A DNA stretch of 64,000 bases from JBMYRH01 sp049602155 (GTDB lineage: Bacteria; Myxococcota_A; UBA9042; PHBI01; JBMYRH01). This document shows positions 40,401-46,666 of the stretch, piece by piece. The stretch covers positions 131,765-195,764 of the forward strand of contig JBMYRH010000012.1 in the NCBI GenBank assembly GCA_049602155.1. Direction: 5' to 3'. The notes beneath the pieces are model-generated. The model did no database searches. It had not been told where the DNA came from and was given only the letters and a program-made list of their open reading frames with translations. The position numbers and the translations under genes were made by a program. The first letter of the stretch is position 1; each line of letters starts with the position of its first letter.

Positions 40401-40555
40401 ACCTGACCGAGGATTCGAGCCTCGCTTTGGCGACCGGTCATTCATGCAGGCATCAGGTGGCGCGCTTGGACGGGGCGCATCTTCGCCATCCGTTGGAGTG
40501 GATCGCCGCCTCACTGTGTTGTCCTGCTCCCGAGGGTCAGTCTCGTCCCCGGTAG
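37478..40555 (+). CDS. ydiJ: YdiJ-type D-2-hydroxyglutarate dehydrogenase (FAD + Fe-S)
   Basis: 1025 residues, matching E. coli YdiJ in length and order. The FAD-binding PCMH part has TDNSLYQLLPQAVVYPRST, APRGGGTGTNGQSL and SRATLGGMISTDAAGKGS. The FAD-oxidase C-domain has GMFGHIDVGCLHVRPALDM and LLWGEHGKGFRAEF. The ferredoxin part has CLACKACATQCPVEVD and an upstream Cys set (CNGNGACHNVDPDHIMCPSS). CCG-like motifs follow (VGCCGMSGAYGH, TGHSCRHQV). Known: the E. coli protein oxidises D-2-hydroxyglutarate; related enzymes act on D-lactate. GTG 37478 starts the conserved N-terminus, but the ribosome binding site is weak. Confidence 0.93.
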   Translation: MATIPRLDQLADVQATYLKLLAALEREPAFGGEVRRDAATRLVSATDNSLYQLLPQAVVYPRSTADVAVLMRLLNTPEFEAVTVAPRGGGTGTNGQSLTEGLVLDLSRHMNAILDLDLEAGCVRVQPGVVLDDLNRHLAPHGVTFGPTLSPSSRATLGGMISTDAAGKGSRIHGRTSDHVLGLTTVFLGGEVWCSTPMAGEALTAVQAQDDFVGHLHREVPRILAAHEDAIREDLPKLKRFMTGYDLAHSWDGRAQRLDLSRLLAGSEGTLGVLTEATLRVVPIPTASRLVVLRYGSFSDALAHAQELADTQPGAIETVDETVVDLARKDIIWHRVGPLLDRAGEAPARAVNLVEYEGADVAAVDAQASRLLASVAAHSAGPGQPLGAYMAANETERAALWDLRKKGVGLLGKLPGNRKPSPFVEDTVVPPEHLPAYVAEFRALLEEAGVSYGMFGHIDVGCLHVRPALDMTDPEDAAKVRWISERVAELVQGYGGVLWGEHGKGFRAEFNPTFFGERLYGALRELKAVFDPTGRLNPGKITTPAGTDLPLASIDAPTRGALDGQIATETRNRWPALIHCNGNGACHNVDPDHIMCPSSKVTRDRIHSPKGRAGVMREWLRQLAQVGYTPSSEAPRPSAWWRTPGRLLRRLGQRLGRYDYSHDVQAAMEGCLACKACATQCPVEVDIPAFRAEFLHRYHGRYARPLSDLLIGGLEHLLPWMARAPRLCNAMLRNPLSAWCIEKLAGLTDLPALASPSADGVLKQRDLTPRSATQLLALDPEARARTVVLVQDAFTSFYEPTILGAAVDVLRHLGAHVEVLSYMPSGKGLHVRGFLGRFTRLARRNAAVLSRLEDAGLSMVALEPAVALAFRDEYPKALGGSGPRVLLIDEWLAASDAWPEVSRGTEVPTVRLFGHCTERALSPETGRRWSELFERLGASLEVARVGCCGMSGAYGHTVGHQEESRGIFEMSWRHHLTEDSSLALATGHSCRHQVARLDGAHLRHPLEWIAASLCCPAPEGQSRPR

Positions 40556-40570
40556 CGCAGGAGCGTGTCC

Positions 40571-41329
40571 ATGACCTGGTCCGGATTAGAGGGCCCCTTA
40601 TCAGCCGTGGTCCTCGGCGGCCGCGGGGGCATCGGTGCGGCCTTCGTCGACGCGCTCGCAGCGTCAGCTGACGTCGAGCGCGTGTTCACGACGAGCAGAG
40701 ACGAGGCGTGGTGCACAGCGGACGCATCGGCTCCCAAAGTCGCGCGGCTCCCCTTGGAATTGACGGATGAGCGCAGCTTTGAGCGCCTCGCGACGCGGCT
40801 CCGTGAGGAGGGCGCAGCGCCTCGCGTCATCGTCAACTGCACAGGCTTGCTTCACGCGGACGGCATGCGCCCAGAGCGCGCCTGGCGCGAGGTCGACGCG
40901 GAGGCGATGGGGCGGTCCTTTGCGGTGAACGCCATCGCGCCCGCGCTCGCCATCAAGCACCTCGTCCCCACGATGCCCCGGCGGGAGTCCGCCATCTTCG
41001 CCACGCTCTCCGCGCGTGTCGGCAGCATCGGGGATAACCGCCTTGGGGGCTGGTACAGCTATCGGGCCTCGAAGGCTGCCCAGAACATGATCGTGAAGAC
41101 CGCCTCAATCGAGGCCGCCACCCGTCACCCGAAGCTGCTCGTCGTGGCGCTGCACCCCGGTACGGTCGCCTCTGAGCTGTCCGAGCCCTTCACCAAGCGC
41201 TTGTCCCCAGGGCACGCCGTCTTCTCACCCGCCCAGAGCTGCGCCTACCTGTGCGAGGTGCTGGAGGGGCTCTCTTCAGCGGACTCGGGCGGTCTCTTCG
41301 CGTGGGACGGGGCCCCGATCCCATGGTGA
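40571..41329 (+). CDS. Short-chain dehydrogenase/reductase
   Basis: 252 residues. The nucleotide-binding glycine motif is GGRGGIGAAF (a variant of TGxxxGIG), then IVNCTGLLH (NAG-like position), catalytic Ser in FATLSARVGSIGDN and YSYRASKAAQN (YxxxK). These fit the CsgA/YciK-like atypical SDRs. ATG 40571 has AGGAG 7 nt upstream; the GTG at 40565 is too close to it. It is 15 bp after ydiJ and 4 bp before the membrane protein gene, so an operon of three. Substrate unknown. Confidence 0.87.
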   Translation: MTWSGLEGPLSAVVLGGRGGIGAAFVDALAASADVERVFTTSRDEAWCTADASAPKVARLPLELTDERSFERLATRLREEGAAPRVIVNCTGLLHADGMRPERAWREVDAEAMGRSFAVNAIAPALAIKHLVPTMPRRESAIFATLSARVGSIGDNRLGGWYSYRASKAAQNMIVKTASIEAATRHPKLLVVALHPGTVASELSEPFTKRLSPGHAVFSPAQSCAYLCEVLEGLSSADSGGLFAWDGAPIPW

Positions 41330-41333
41330 TACG

Positions 41334-41801
41334 ATGCAGACAATAGACCCCGACCTCGCCCTCATCGTCCTGCACGCCGCAGCGACCTGGTTCATGACAG
41401 GGCTGATATGGTTCGTGCAAGTCGTTCACTACCCTCTCAAGGCCGCCGTGGGCCGCGGGACCTTCACGACCTATCAAGCGCAGCATGTGCAGCGCACTGG
41501 CTGGGTCGTTGGGCCACCGATGATCGTCGAGGCTCTGACTGCCGCAGCGCTGGTGGTACTGCCCTCTGCGAGGGTGGACGAAGGTGCTGCGCTTGTGGGG
41601 CTCTGTCTCCTCGTCCTGGTGTGGGCGTCGACAGCCCTCTTCTCTGTCCCCGCGCACGGGCGCCTCGCTGGGGGGTTCGATCCCGGGGCCCATCAACGCC
41701 TCGTGCGCACGAACTGGATCCGAACGGTGGGCTGGAGTGCACGATCGGGGGTGGCCTGTTGGCTGCTCCTCTTCGGCCTTCAAAGGGGCGCTCTGGCGTA
41801 A
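41334..41801 (+). CDS. Small four-helix membrane protein, unknown
   Basis: 155 residues with four hydrophobic segments (ALIVLHAAATWFMTGLIWFV, MIVEALTAAALVVL, ALVGLCLLVLVWASTALF, SGVACWLLLFGL). Conserved-looking polar residues lie near the first helix (QVVHYPL) and before the second (YQAQHVQRTGW), a pattern seen in small DUF1772-like membrane proteins. The His residues might bind a cofactor. It starts 4 bp after the SDR stop and is probably co-transcribed. Confidence 0.7.
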   Translation: MQTIDPDLALIVLHAAATWFMTGLIWFVQVVHYPLKAAVGRGTFTTYQAQHVQRTGWVVGPPMIVEALTAAALVVLPSARVDEGAALVGLCLLVLVWASTALFSVPAHGRLAGGFDPGAHQRLVRTNWIRTVGWSARSGVACWLLLFGLQRGALA

Positions 41802-41879
41802 GGGCGACGCGCACACCGGTGCGTGCCCCTTTGCCTGGTCGCCCACAATCGGTAGGCTCTGCCCGAAGGAGGTGCGCCG

Positions 41880-42524
41880 GTGATTTTCTCGCGACGCCCA
41901 ATGACCATCCCAGCTGCTGAGGACGCCCTGCCAGGGCGCACGGTGGCGATCCCCGTGGCGGCGACGAACGTCGTGACCAAGAACCCTATGGTGGGACCTT
42001 TCCCCGAGGGGCTCGAGGTCGTGATGGTGGGCCTTGGCTGTTTTTGGGGGGCCGAGCGCGTCTTTTGGAACACACCCGGGGTGTGGAGCACAGCGGTCGG
42101 TTATGCGGCTGGTCATACGCCCAACCCCACCTATGAGGAGGTGTGCTCCGGGCTCACGGGGCACAACGAGGTCGTCCTCGTCATCTTTGACCCGACAGTG
42201 CTCAGCTTCGAGGCCTTGTGCGTGCTCTTTTGGGAGAGCCACGATCCTACGCAAGGCATGAGGCAAGGGATGGACCAGGGCACGCAGTATCGCTCTGGAA
42301 TCTACGTGCACTCCGAGACTCAGCGCGAGATCGCAGAGGCTGTTCGGGCACGCTATCAGGAGCGCCTCACCGCCGCGGGGCTCGGGACGATCACCACGGA
42401 GATCGAGTCGGCCAAGGCGCTCTACTACGCCGAGGATTACCATCAGCAATACCTGCACAAAAACCCTGCAGGCTACTGCGGTATCGGCGGCACCGGGGTC
42501 AGCTGCCCGATCGGCTTAGGGTAG
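41880..42524 (+). CDS. msrA: Peptide-methionine (S)-S-oxide reductase MsrA
   Basis: 214 residues. Catalytic GCFWGAERVFWNTPGV, VGYAAGHTPNPTYEEVCSG, HNEVVLVIFDP, WESHDPTQGMRQGMDQGTQY, YYAEDYHQQYL and a resolving Cys region near the C-terminus (GYCGIGGTGVSCP). Known: it reduces methionine-S-sulfoxide in oxidised proteins using thioredoxin. GTG 41880 is preceded by GAAGGAGGTG, an excellent ribosome binding site. It sits directly upstream of the carotenoid locus, which fits an oxidative-damage theme. Confidence 0.95.
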   Translation: MIFSRRPMTIPAAEDALPGRTVAIPVAATNVVTKNPMVGPFPEGLEVVMVGLGCFWGAERVFWNTPGVWSTAVGYAAGHTPNPTYEEVCSGLTGHNEVVLVIFDPTVLSFEALCVLFWESHDPTQGMRQGMDQGTQYRSGIYVHSETQREIAEAVRARYQERLTAAGLGTITTEIESAKALYYAEDYHQQYLHKNPAGYCGIGGTGVSCPIGLG

Positions 42525-42762
42525 CGCCTAGTCGACGCTGTCACCGACATGCTCGGTGAGGCCCCAGGCGTCCCCAGCCTCCAATGAGACCGTTCGATGG
42601 CGTCAGAGCGTCCCGACCCTCGACGGATCGGTGGCCCCACACGGTGTGAGCTGCCGGCCGCTGCACGCCTGCGTTCACTTTCAGTCGGGCGTCTTTCCTC
42701 GTGCATTGGTTCGTAGTCGCACGAATAGCGGCACGTGAATGGGCTCGCCACATTGCGAAAAA

Positions 42763-42776
42763 TTGATTCAAATCAA
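42763..42776. promoter_or_regulatory. FNR/CRP-family box 1 upstream of crtE
   Basis: TTGAT-TCAA-ATCAA, an exact match to the FNR consensus TTGAT-N4-ATCAA. Its centre lies 25 bp upstream of box 2. A CRP/FNR-family regulator is the natural candidate; which one is unknown. Confidence 0.65.
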
Positions 42777-42787
42777 TGCTGAACAGG

Positions 42788-42801
42788 TTGATTGATGTCA
42801 A
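42788..42801. promoter_or_regulatory. FNR/CRP-family box 2 upstream of crtE
   Basis: TTGAT-TGAT-GTCAA, one mismatch from the FNR consensus. The centre is about 48 bp upstream of the predicted transcription start, near a usual activator position. Confidence 0.55.
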
Positions 42802-42806
42802 TACTG

Positions 42807-42836
42807 TTGCAAAACATGTTCATTCGATCGTAATCT
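42807..42836 (+). promoter_or_regulatory. Predicted sigma70-type promoter of the crt operon
   Basis: TTGCAA (42807-42812), an 18-bp spacer, then TAATCT (42831-42836). The match is moderate. It lies just downstream of the two FNR/CRP-like boxes and would give a start near 42843. Confidence 0.4.
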
Positions 42837-42864
42837 CGTTCGGCACGGGGGGCGGTCTGCCTTC

Positions 42865-42884
42865 GTGAGCTGTTCTTAGCTCAC
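42865..42884 (+). other. Hairpin in the crtE 5' leader
   Basis: GTGAGCT-GTTCTT-AGCTCAC, perfect 7-bp arms with a 6-nt loop, 41 bp before the crtE ATG. It may stabilise or regulate the mRNA. There is no following T-run, so a terminator is unlikely. Confidence 0.4.
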
Positions 42885-42925
42885 ACACCGCCCGAACGTT
42901 GCGACCCGATACTCAGGGAGTTGCT

Positions 42926-44002
42926 ATGGTTGGGACACAATCTGCCTCGCTTCGATTGGTCAGCGAACCGGTGATGCGCAGCGGAGTGTTGAAGGGACAG
43001 GCTCAGCACGCGAAGCGCGCCCTAAAGCAAGCGATGGTCGATGTGCAGCGTCATGCACTTCAGACTGCCGCGTCCTCTTTGACCGAGCCTCTCCGCAGCA
43101 TGGTGATTCAGCACTTAGAGACCGGTGGGAAGTTCGTCAGAGCGACGATCGCCCTCCGCGCAGCTCAGGCCCTCGGCCACGAACCCGGCACCCTGGTCCC
43201 CATTGCGGCGGCTTGCGAGCTGCTACACAACGCGACTTTGGTCCACGACGACCTGCAGGACGGGGACACCGTTCGCCGTGGCCAACCCGCCGTGTGGGTG
43301 CGCCACGGCGAGGCGCAGGCGATCAACGTCGGGGACGCGATGTTAATGTTGCCTACCCTCGCGCTGGAGCAGACCGACCTTGTCCCGTCGGTTCGCTGGT
43401 ACGTCGCCTCGGCCTTCGCCCGGCGCGCCGCCGAGACCGCTGGCGGCCAGTCCCTCGAGCTTGAGCTCCTAGGGCGCCATTGGCTCGACCGTTCCAGCTA
43501 CCTCCGCGCCGCCATCGGGAAGTCAGGCCCCTTCTTTGCCCTCCCTGTCGAGGCGGCCTCGCTTGCGGTCGGGTATGAACCGGTGAGGGCCCGCGCGATC
43601 GGCGACGCTATCCTGAGCCTCGGCGCGCTCTTCCAAGTCCGCGATGACATCCTTGACCTCTTCGGAGACAAGGGCCGCGGCCAGGTCGGTAACGACCTCC
43701 GCGAAGGTAAAGTGAGCGCGCTGATCGTGACCCACTTAGCGCGCTGCCCCGGCGACCAAGAGGCGCTCGTTGCGTTGCTTGAGCGTCCTCGTGACCAGAC
43801 GACCGATGAAGAGGTTGCGGCATGGTCGCAGCGCTTCATCGACAGCGGCGCGCTCGCGGACGCCTGTGAGTGGGCTCGTGCGCTGGTGGCTGAGCTTCAT
43901 CAAGCCCGCGCGCTCGCAGTCGAGCCGGGCCTCCGCGCCCTGGTGACGGCCACCGCATCGAAGATCGCCGAGCCCATCAACGCGCTGGAGTTCGGGCGAT
44001 GA
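42926..44002 (+). CDS. crtE: Geranylgeranyl/polyprenyl diphosphate synthase (CrtE)
   Basis: 358 residues. Both Asp-rich motifs of trans-prenyltransferases are present: LVHDDLQDGDTVRRG (FARM, DDxxD) and QVRDDILDLFGD (SARM, DDxxD), plus GGKFVRA near the IPP site. Known: it condenses IPP with allylic diphosphates to GGPP, the phytoene precursor. ATG 42926 is preceded by AGGGAG; a TTG at 42899 is less likely. It is the first gene of crtE-crtI-crtB-crtYW, and its stop overlaps the crtI start (ATGA). Confidence 0.93.
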   Translation: MVGTQSASLRLVSEPVMRSGVLKGQAQHAKRALKQAMVDVQRHALQTAASSLTEPLRSMVIQHLETGGKFVRATIALRAAQALGHEPGTLVPIAAACELLHNATLVHDDLQDGDTVRRGQPAVWVRHGEAQAINVGDAMLMLPTLALEQTDLVPSVRWYVASAFARRAAETAGGQSLELELLGRHWLDRSSYLRAAIGKSGPFFALPVEAASLAVGYEPVRARAIGDAILSLGALFQVRDDILDLFGDKGRGQVGNDLREGKVSALIVTHLARCPGDQEALVALLERPRDQTTDEEVAAWSQRFIDSGALADACEWARALVAELHQARALAVEPGLRALVTATASKIAEPINALEFGR

Positions 44003-45693
44003 GTCACGACGCGCAGAAGGGCGATGCGAAGCGCGCGATCGTGATCGGCGCGGGCTTCGGAGGGCTATCCATGGCGATGCGTCTCCAGAGCATGGGCTTT
44101 GAGACCACGATCGTGGAGGCGCTCGACAAGGCGGGGGGGCGCGCCTACGTCCGTGAGGTCGATGGGTACACCTTCGATATGGGCCCCACGGTCATCACAG
44201 TCCCTCACTTTATCGAGGAGCTCTTCGCGCTCGGTCCCGGTGACCATGGTCTTGACCGTGCAGATTTCCCCCCCGAGCTGCTCGGCCCTGAGGGCCGCGT
44301 GACGTCCGGGGTCAGCGGCGGACCACGGACCTCGGAGTACTGCACGATCCAGCCCGTGTCGCCGTTCTATCGCATCTACTTCGATGACGGGACGTACTTT
44401 GATTACGACGGTGACCGTGAGAACACGCGCCGCCAAATCGCGGAGATCTGCCCGGAAGATCTCGACGGCTACGAGGCCTTTCATGAGGCCGCTGGCGCCA
44501 TCTTCGAGCGCGGCTTCCTCGAGTTGGGCTACACGCGCTTCCTCGACATCGCGTCGATGCTCAAGGTCCTCCCCGATCTCCTGAAGCTCAACGCAGTCCG
44601 AAACCTCTTCCGCTTCTCAAGCCGCTATTTCTCCAGCGACAAGCTGCGACAGGTCTTCTCTTTCGAGACGCTACTTATCGGCGGTAACCCTCTGAGCGTG
44701 CCCGCGATCTACGCGATGATTCACTTCGTTGAGAAGACTTGGGGCGTCCACTACTGCATGGGCGGCACGGGGGCGCTCGTGAGAGGCTTCGTGCAGAAGT
44801 TTGAAGACCTGGGTGGGACCCTCCTTTTGGATGCGCCTGTCGCGGAGATCCTCGTCACGACGCGAGACGGCGGTGAAGCGGGTCGCTTGACCAGCCGGGT
44901 CGCTCGTGGCGTTCGCCTGGAAGATGGGCGTGAACTCAAGGCTGACTTGGTGGTCTCGAACGCGGACTACGCGACCACCATGATGCGCATGCTGCCGCCC
45001 AAGGTACGGCCCACGACCCCGGACTGGGTCGTCCGAGCAAAGCGCTACTCGATGAGCTTGGTGGTCATCTATTTTGGGTTCAAGGACGACCCCGAGAAGC
45101 CCCTCGACCTTCGCCACCACAACATCATCCTTGGGCCTCGGTATGAGGCGCTGCTCAAGGAGATCTTCACCACCAAGGTCCTGGGCGATGACTTCAGTCA
45201 GTACCTCCATGTGCCCACCTTGACCGACCCCTCAATGGCCCCAGAAGGCCACCACGCCGCCTACACCCTGATCCCGGTGCCGCACAACGGCAGCGGGCTC
45301 GACTGGGAGGCCTTGGGCCCCGACTTCGTGGACGGCGTCCTCGAGATGCTCGACGAGCAAGGCTACATCCCCAACCTCAAGCAGCGCCTCACCCACAAGA
45401 GCTGGGTCACCCCGGACTACTTCGAGACGACCCTGCGTAGCCACCTCGGCAACGGCTTCGGCTTAGAGCCGGTCCTGACCCAATCCGCGTGGTTTAGACC
45501 TCACAACCGAGTGAAGTCCATCGAGGGCCTCTACTTAGTGGGGGCGAATACACAACCAGGGGCAGGCACGCCGTCGGTCATGATGTCCGCGAAGATGACA
45601 GCGCGCTGCGTGGCAGAGGACTTCCCCGAGGTCATGGCGATCGCCCCGAGCACGGAGTCCGCAGACACAGCGTCGCTCAAGAAGGCCAGCTAG
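43999..45693 (+). CDS. crtI: Phytoene desaturase (CrtI)
   Basis: 564 residues. The FAD Rossmann motif AIVIGAGFGGLSMAMRLQSM is followed by VEALDKAGGRAY, FDMGPTVITVP and LIGGNPLSVPAIYAMIHFVE, with the C-terminal CrtI signature GLYLVGANTQPGAGTPSVMM. Known: CrtI converts phytoene to lycopene by four FAD-dependent desaturations at the membrane. The number of steps here cannot be told. The start overlaps crtE by 4 bp. Codon use matches the neighbours. Confidence 0.95.
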   Translation: MSHDAQKGDAKRAIVIGAGFGGLSMAMRLQSMGFETTIVEALDKAGGRAYVREVDGYTFDMGPTVITVPHFIEELFALGPGDHGLDRADFPPELLGPEGRVTSGVSGGPRTSEYCTIQPVSPFYRIYFDDGTYFDYDGDRENTRRQIAEICPEDLDGYEAFHEAAGAIFERGFLELGYTRFLDIASMLKVLPDLLKLNAVRNLFRFSSRYFSSDKLRQVFSFETLLIGGNPLSVPAIYAMIHFVEKTWGVHYCMGGTGALVRGFVQKFEDLGGTLLLDAPVAEILVTTRDGGEAGRLTSRVARGVRLEDGRELKADLVVSNADYATTMMRMLPPKVRPTTPDWVVRAKRYSMSLVVIYFGFKDDPEKPLDLRHHNIILGPRYEALLKEIFTTKVLGDDFSQYLHVPTLTDPSMAPEGHHAAYTLIPVPHNGSGLDWEALGPDFVDGVLEMLDEQGYIPNLKQRLTHKSWVTPDYFETTLRSHLGNGFGLEPVLTQSAWFRPHNRVKSIEGLYLVGANTQPGAGTPSVMMSAKMTARCVAEDFPEVMAIAPSTESADTASLKKAS

Positions 45694-45694
45694 C

Positions 45695-46666
45695 GTGACC
45701 CCGAGCGCACCGTCCACCTGCATGGCCACGCAGAGTCGTCAGGTGTTGGCGACCCACGCGCGGACCTTTAACCTCGCAGCGGTCTTCCTGTCCGCCAATC
45801 AGCGCGATGATGCCGCGATCGTGTATGCCTTCTGTCGCCAGGTCGATGACCTCGTGGATGAGGCCGATGATCCGGACGCCGGCCGCCGCGCTGTCGAGGA
45901 GCTCAGCGAGATGCTCCACGGCCGACGGTCCGGCAGCCTCTTAGTCGACGCTTTTTTGGAGGTGGCCTCGCGCTGTCAGTTCCCACTACAGGCGGCACAA
46001 GATCTTATCACCGGCGTGGTCTCCGACATCGGCGAGGTGACCTGCGTCGACGATGCGGACCTCGTTCAGTACGGCTATGCCGTCGCAGGGACGGTCGGGC
46101 TGATGATGTGCGGTGTGATAGGCGTCCGCGAGCCTTGGGCGCTCGCGCATGCCGTCGATTTGGGCATTGGGATGCAGATCACCAACATCTGCCGCGATGT
46201 CGTTGAGGACGCGCAGCGGGGGCGCATTTACATCCCATCTCGACGCCTCGTCGCGGCGGGTATTGACCCTGAGAAGGTCCGAATGGGCGAGATCGACGGG
46301 GCCGCGATGGCGCCGGTCTTGCGAGAGGTCCTTGACCTCGCCGACCGCTACTACGCAAGCGGCGACCAGGGGATGCGCGCCATCCCGTGGCGACCAAGGC
46401 TGGCGATCCAGACCGCGTCTCGCGTCTATGGTGCCATCGGTGGTGTGCTCCGTGACCGTGATTGCGACGTGACGCTCGGGCGCGCTGTCGTCCCGATGGG
46501 CACGAAGATACGGCGCACCACCGGCGCCGTGATGCGCGCCATGTGTTGCGGCTTCCTAGCCAAACACCCACACGACGCGAGCCTGCACTTGGCGCTCCAA
46601 GGGCGACCCGGGGCGAACCCTGCAGCAGTGGCTTCGGCGCCGATCCCAGGTAAGCTCGCGTCATGA
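45695..46666 (+). CDS. crtB: Phytoene synthase (CrtB)
   Basis: 323 residues. Squalene/phytoene synthase motifs: TFNLAAVFLSANQRDDAAIV, YAFCRQVDDLVDEADD (first Asp-rich motif) and GMQITNICRDVVEDAQRGRI with YIP (second Asp-rich motif). Known: it joins two GGPP to phytoene. The start is GTG 45695, 1 bp after the crtI stop; ATG 45722, just before the conserved region, is an alternative. The stop overlaps the ATG of the cyclase-ketolase gene by 4 bp. Confidence 0.95.
   Translation: MTPSAPSTCMATQSRQVLATHARTFNLAAVFLSANQRDDAAIVYAFCRQVDDLVDEADDPDAGRRAVEELSEMLHGRRSGSLLVDAFLEVASRCQFPLQAAQDLITGVVSDIGEVTCVDDADLVQYGYAVAGTVGLMMCGVIGVREPWALAHAVDLGIGMQITNICRDVVEDAQRGRIYIPSRRLVAAGIDPEKVRMGEIDGAAMAPVLREVLDLADRYYASGDQGMRAIPWRPRLAIQTASRVYGAIGGVLRDRDCDVTLGRAVVPMGTKIRRTTGAVMRAMCCGFLAKHPHDASLHLALQGRPGANPAAVASAPIPGKLAS

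Larger units (their letters stand above)
42525..42925. promoter_or_regulatory. 401-bp regulatory region upstream of the crt operon
   Basis: No gene seen. The first part (42525-42740) is ordinary GC-rich sequence. From 42750 to 42840 it becomes sharply AT-rich and holds two FNR/CRP-like palindromes, a TGTT-GCAA-AACA inverted repeat (42805-42816), AACATGTT (42813-42820) and a promoter-like pair. A 5'-leader hairpin follows. This is the only strongly AT-rich stretch near the carotenoid genes. Confidence 0.65.

Noticed and set aside
41190..42458. 422-codon minus-strand frame across SDR, membrane protein and msrA
   Set aside because: It crosses three well-supported plus-strand genes and its translation is Arg/His/Pro-rich with no recognisable motif.
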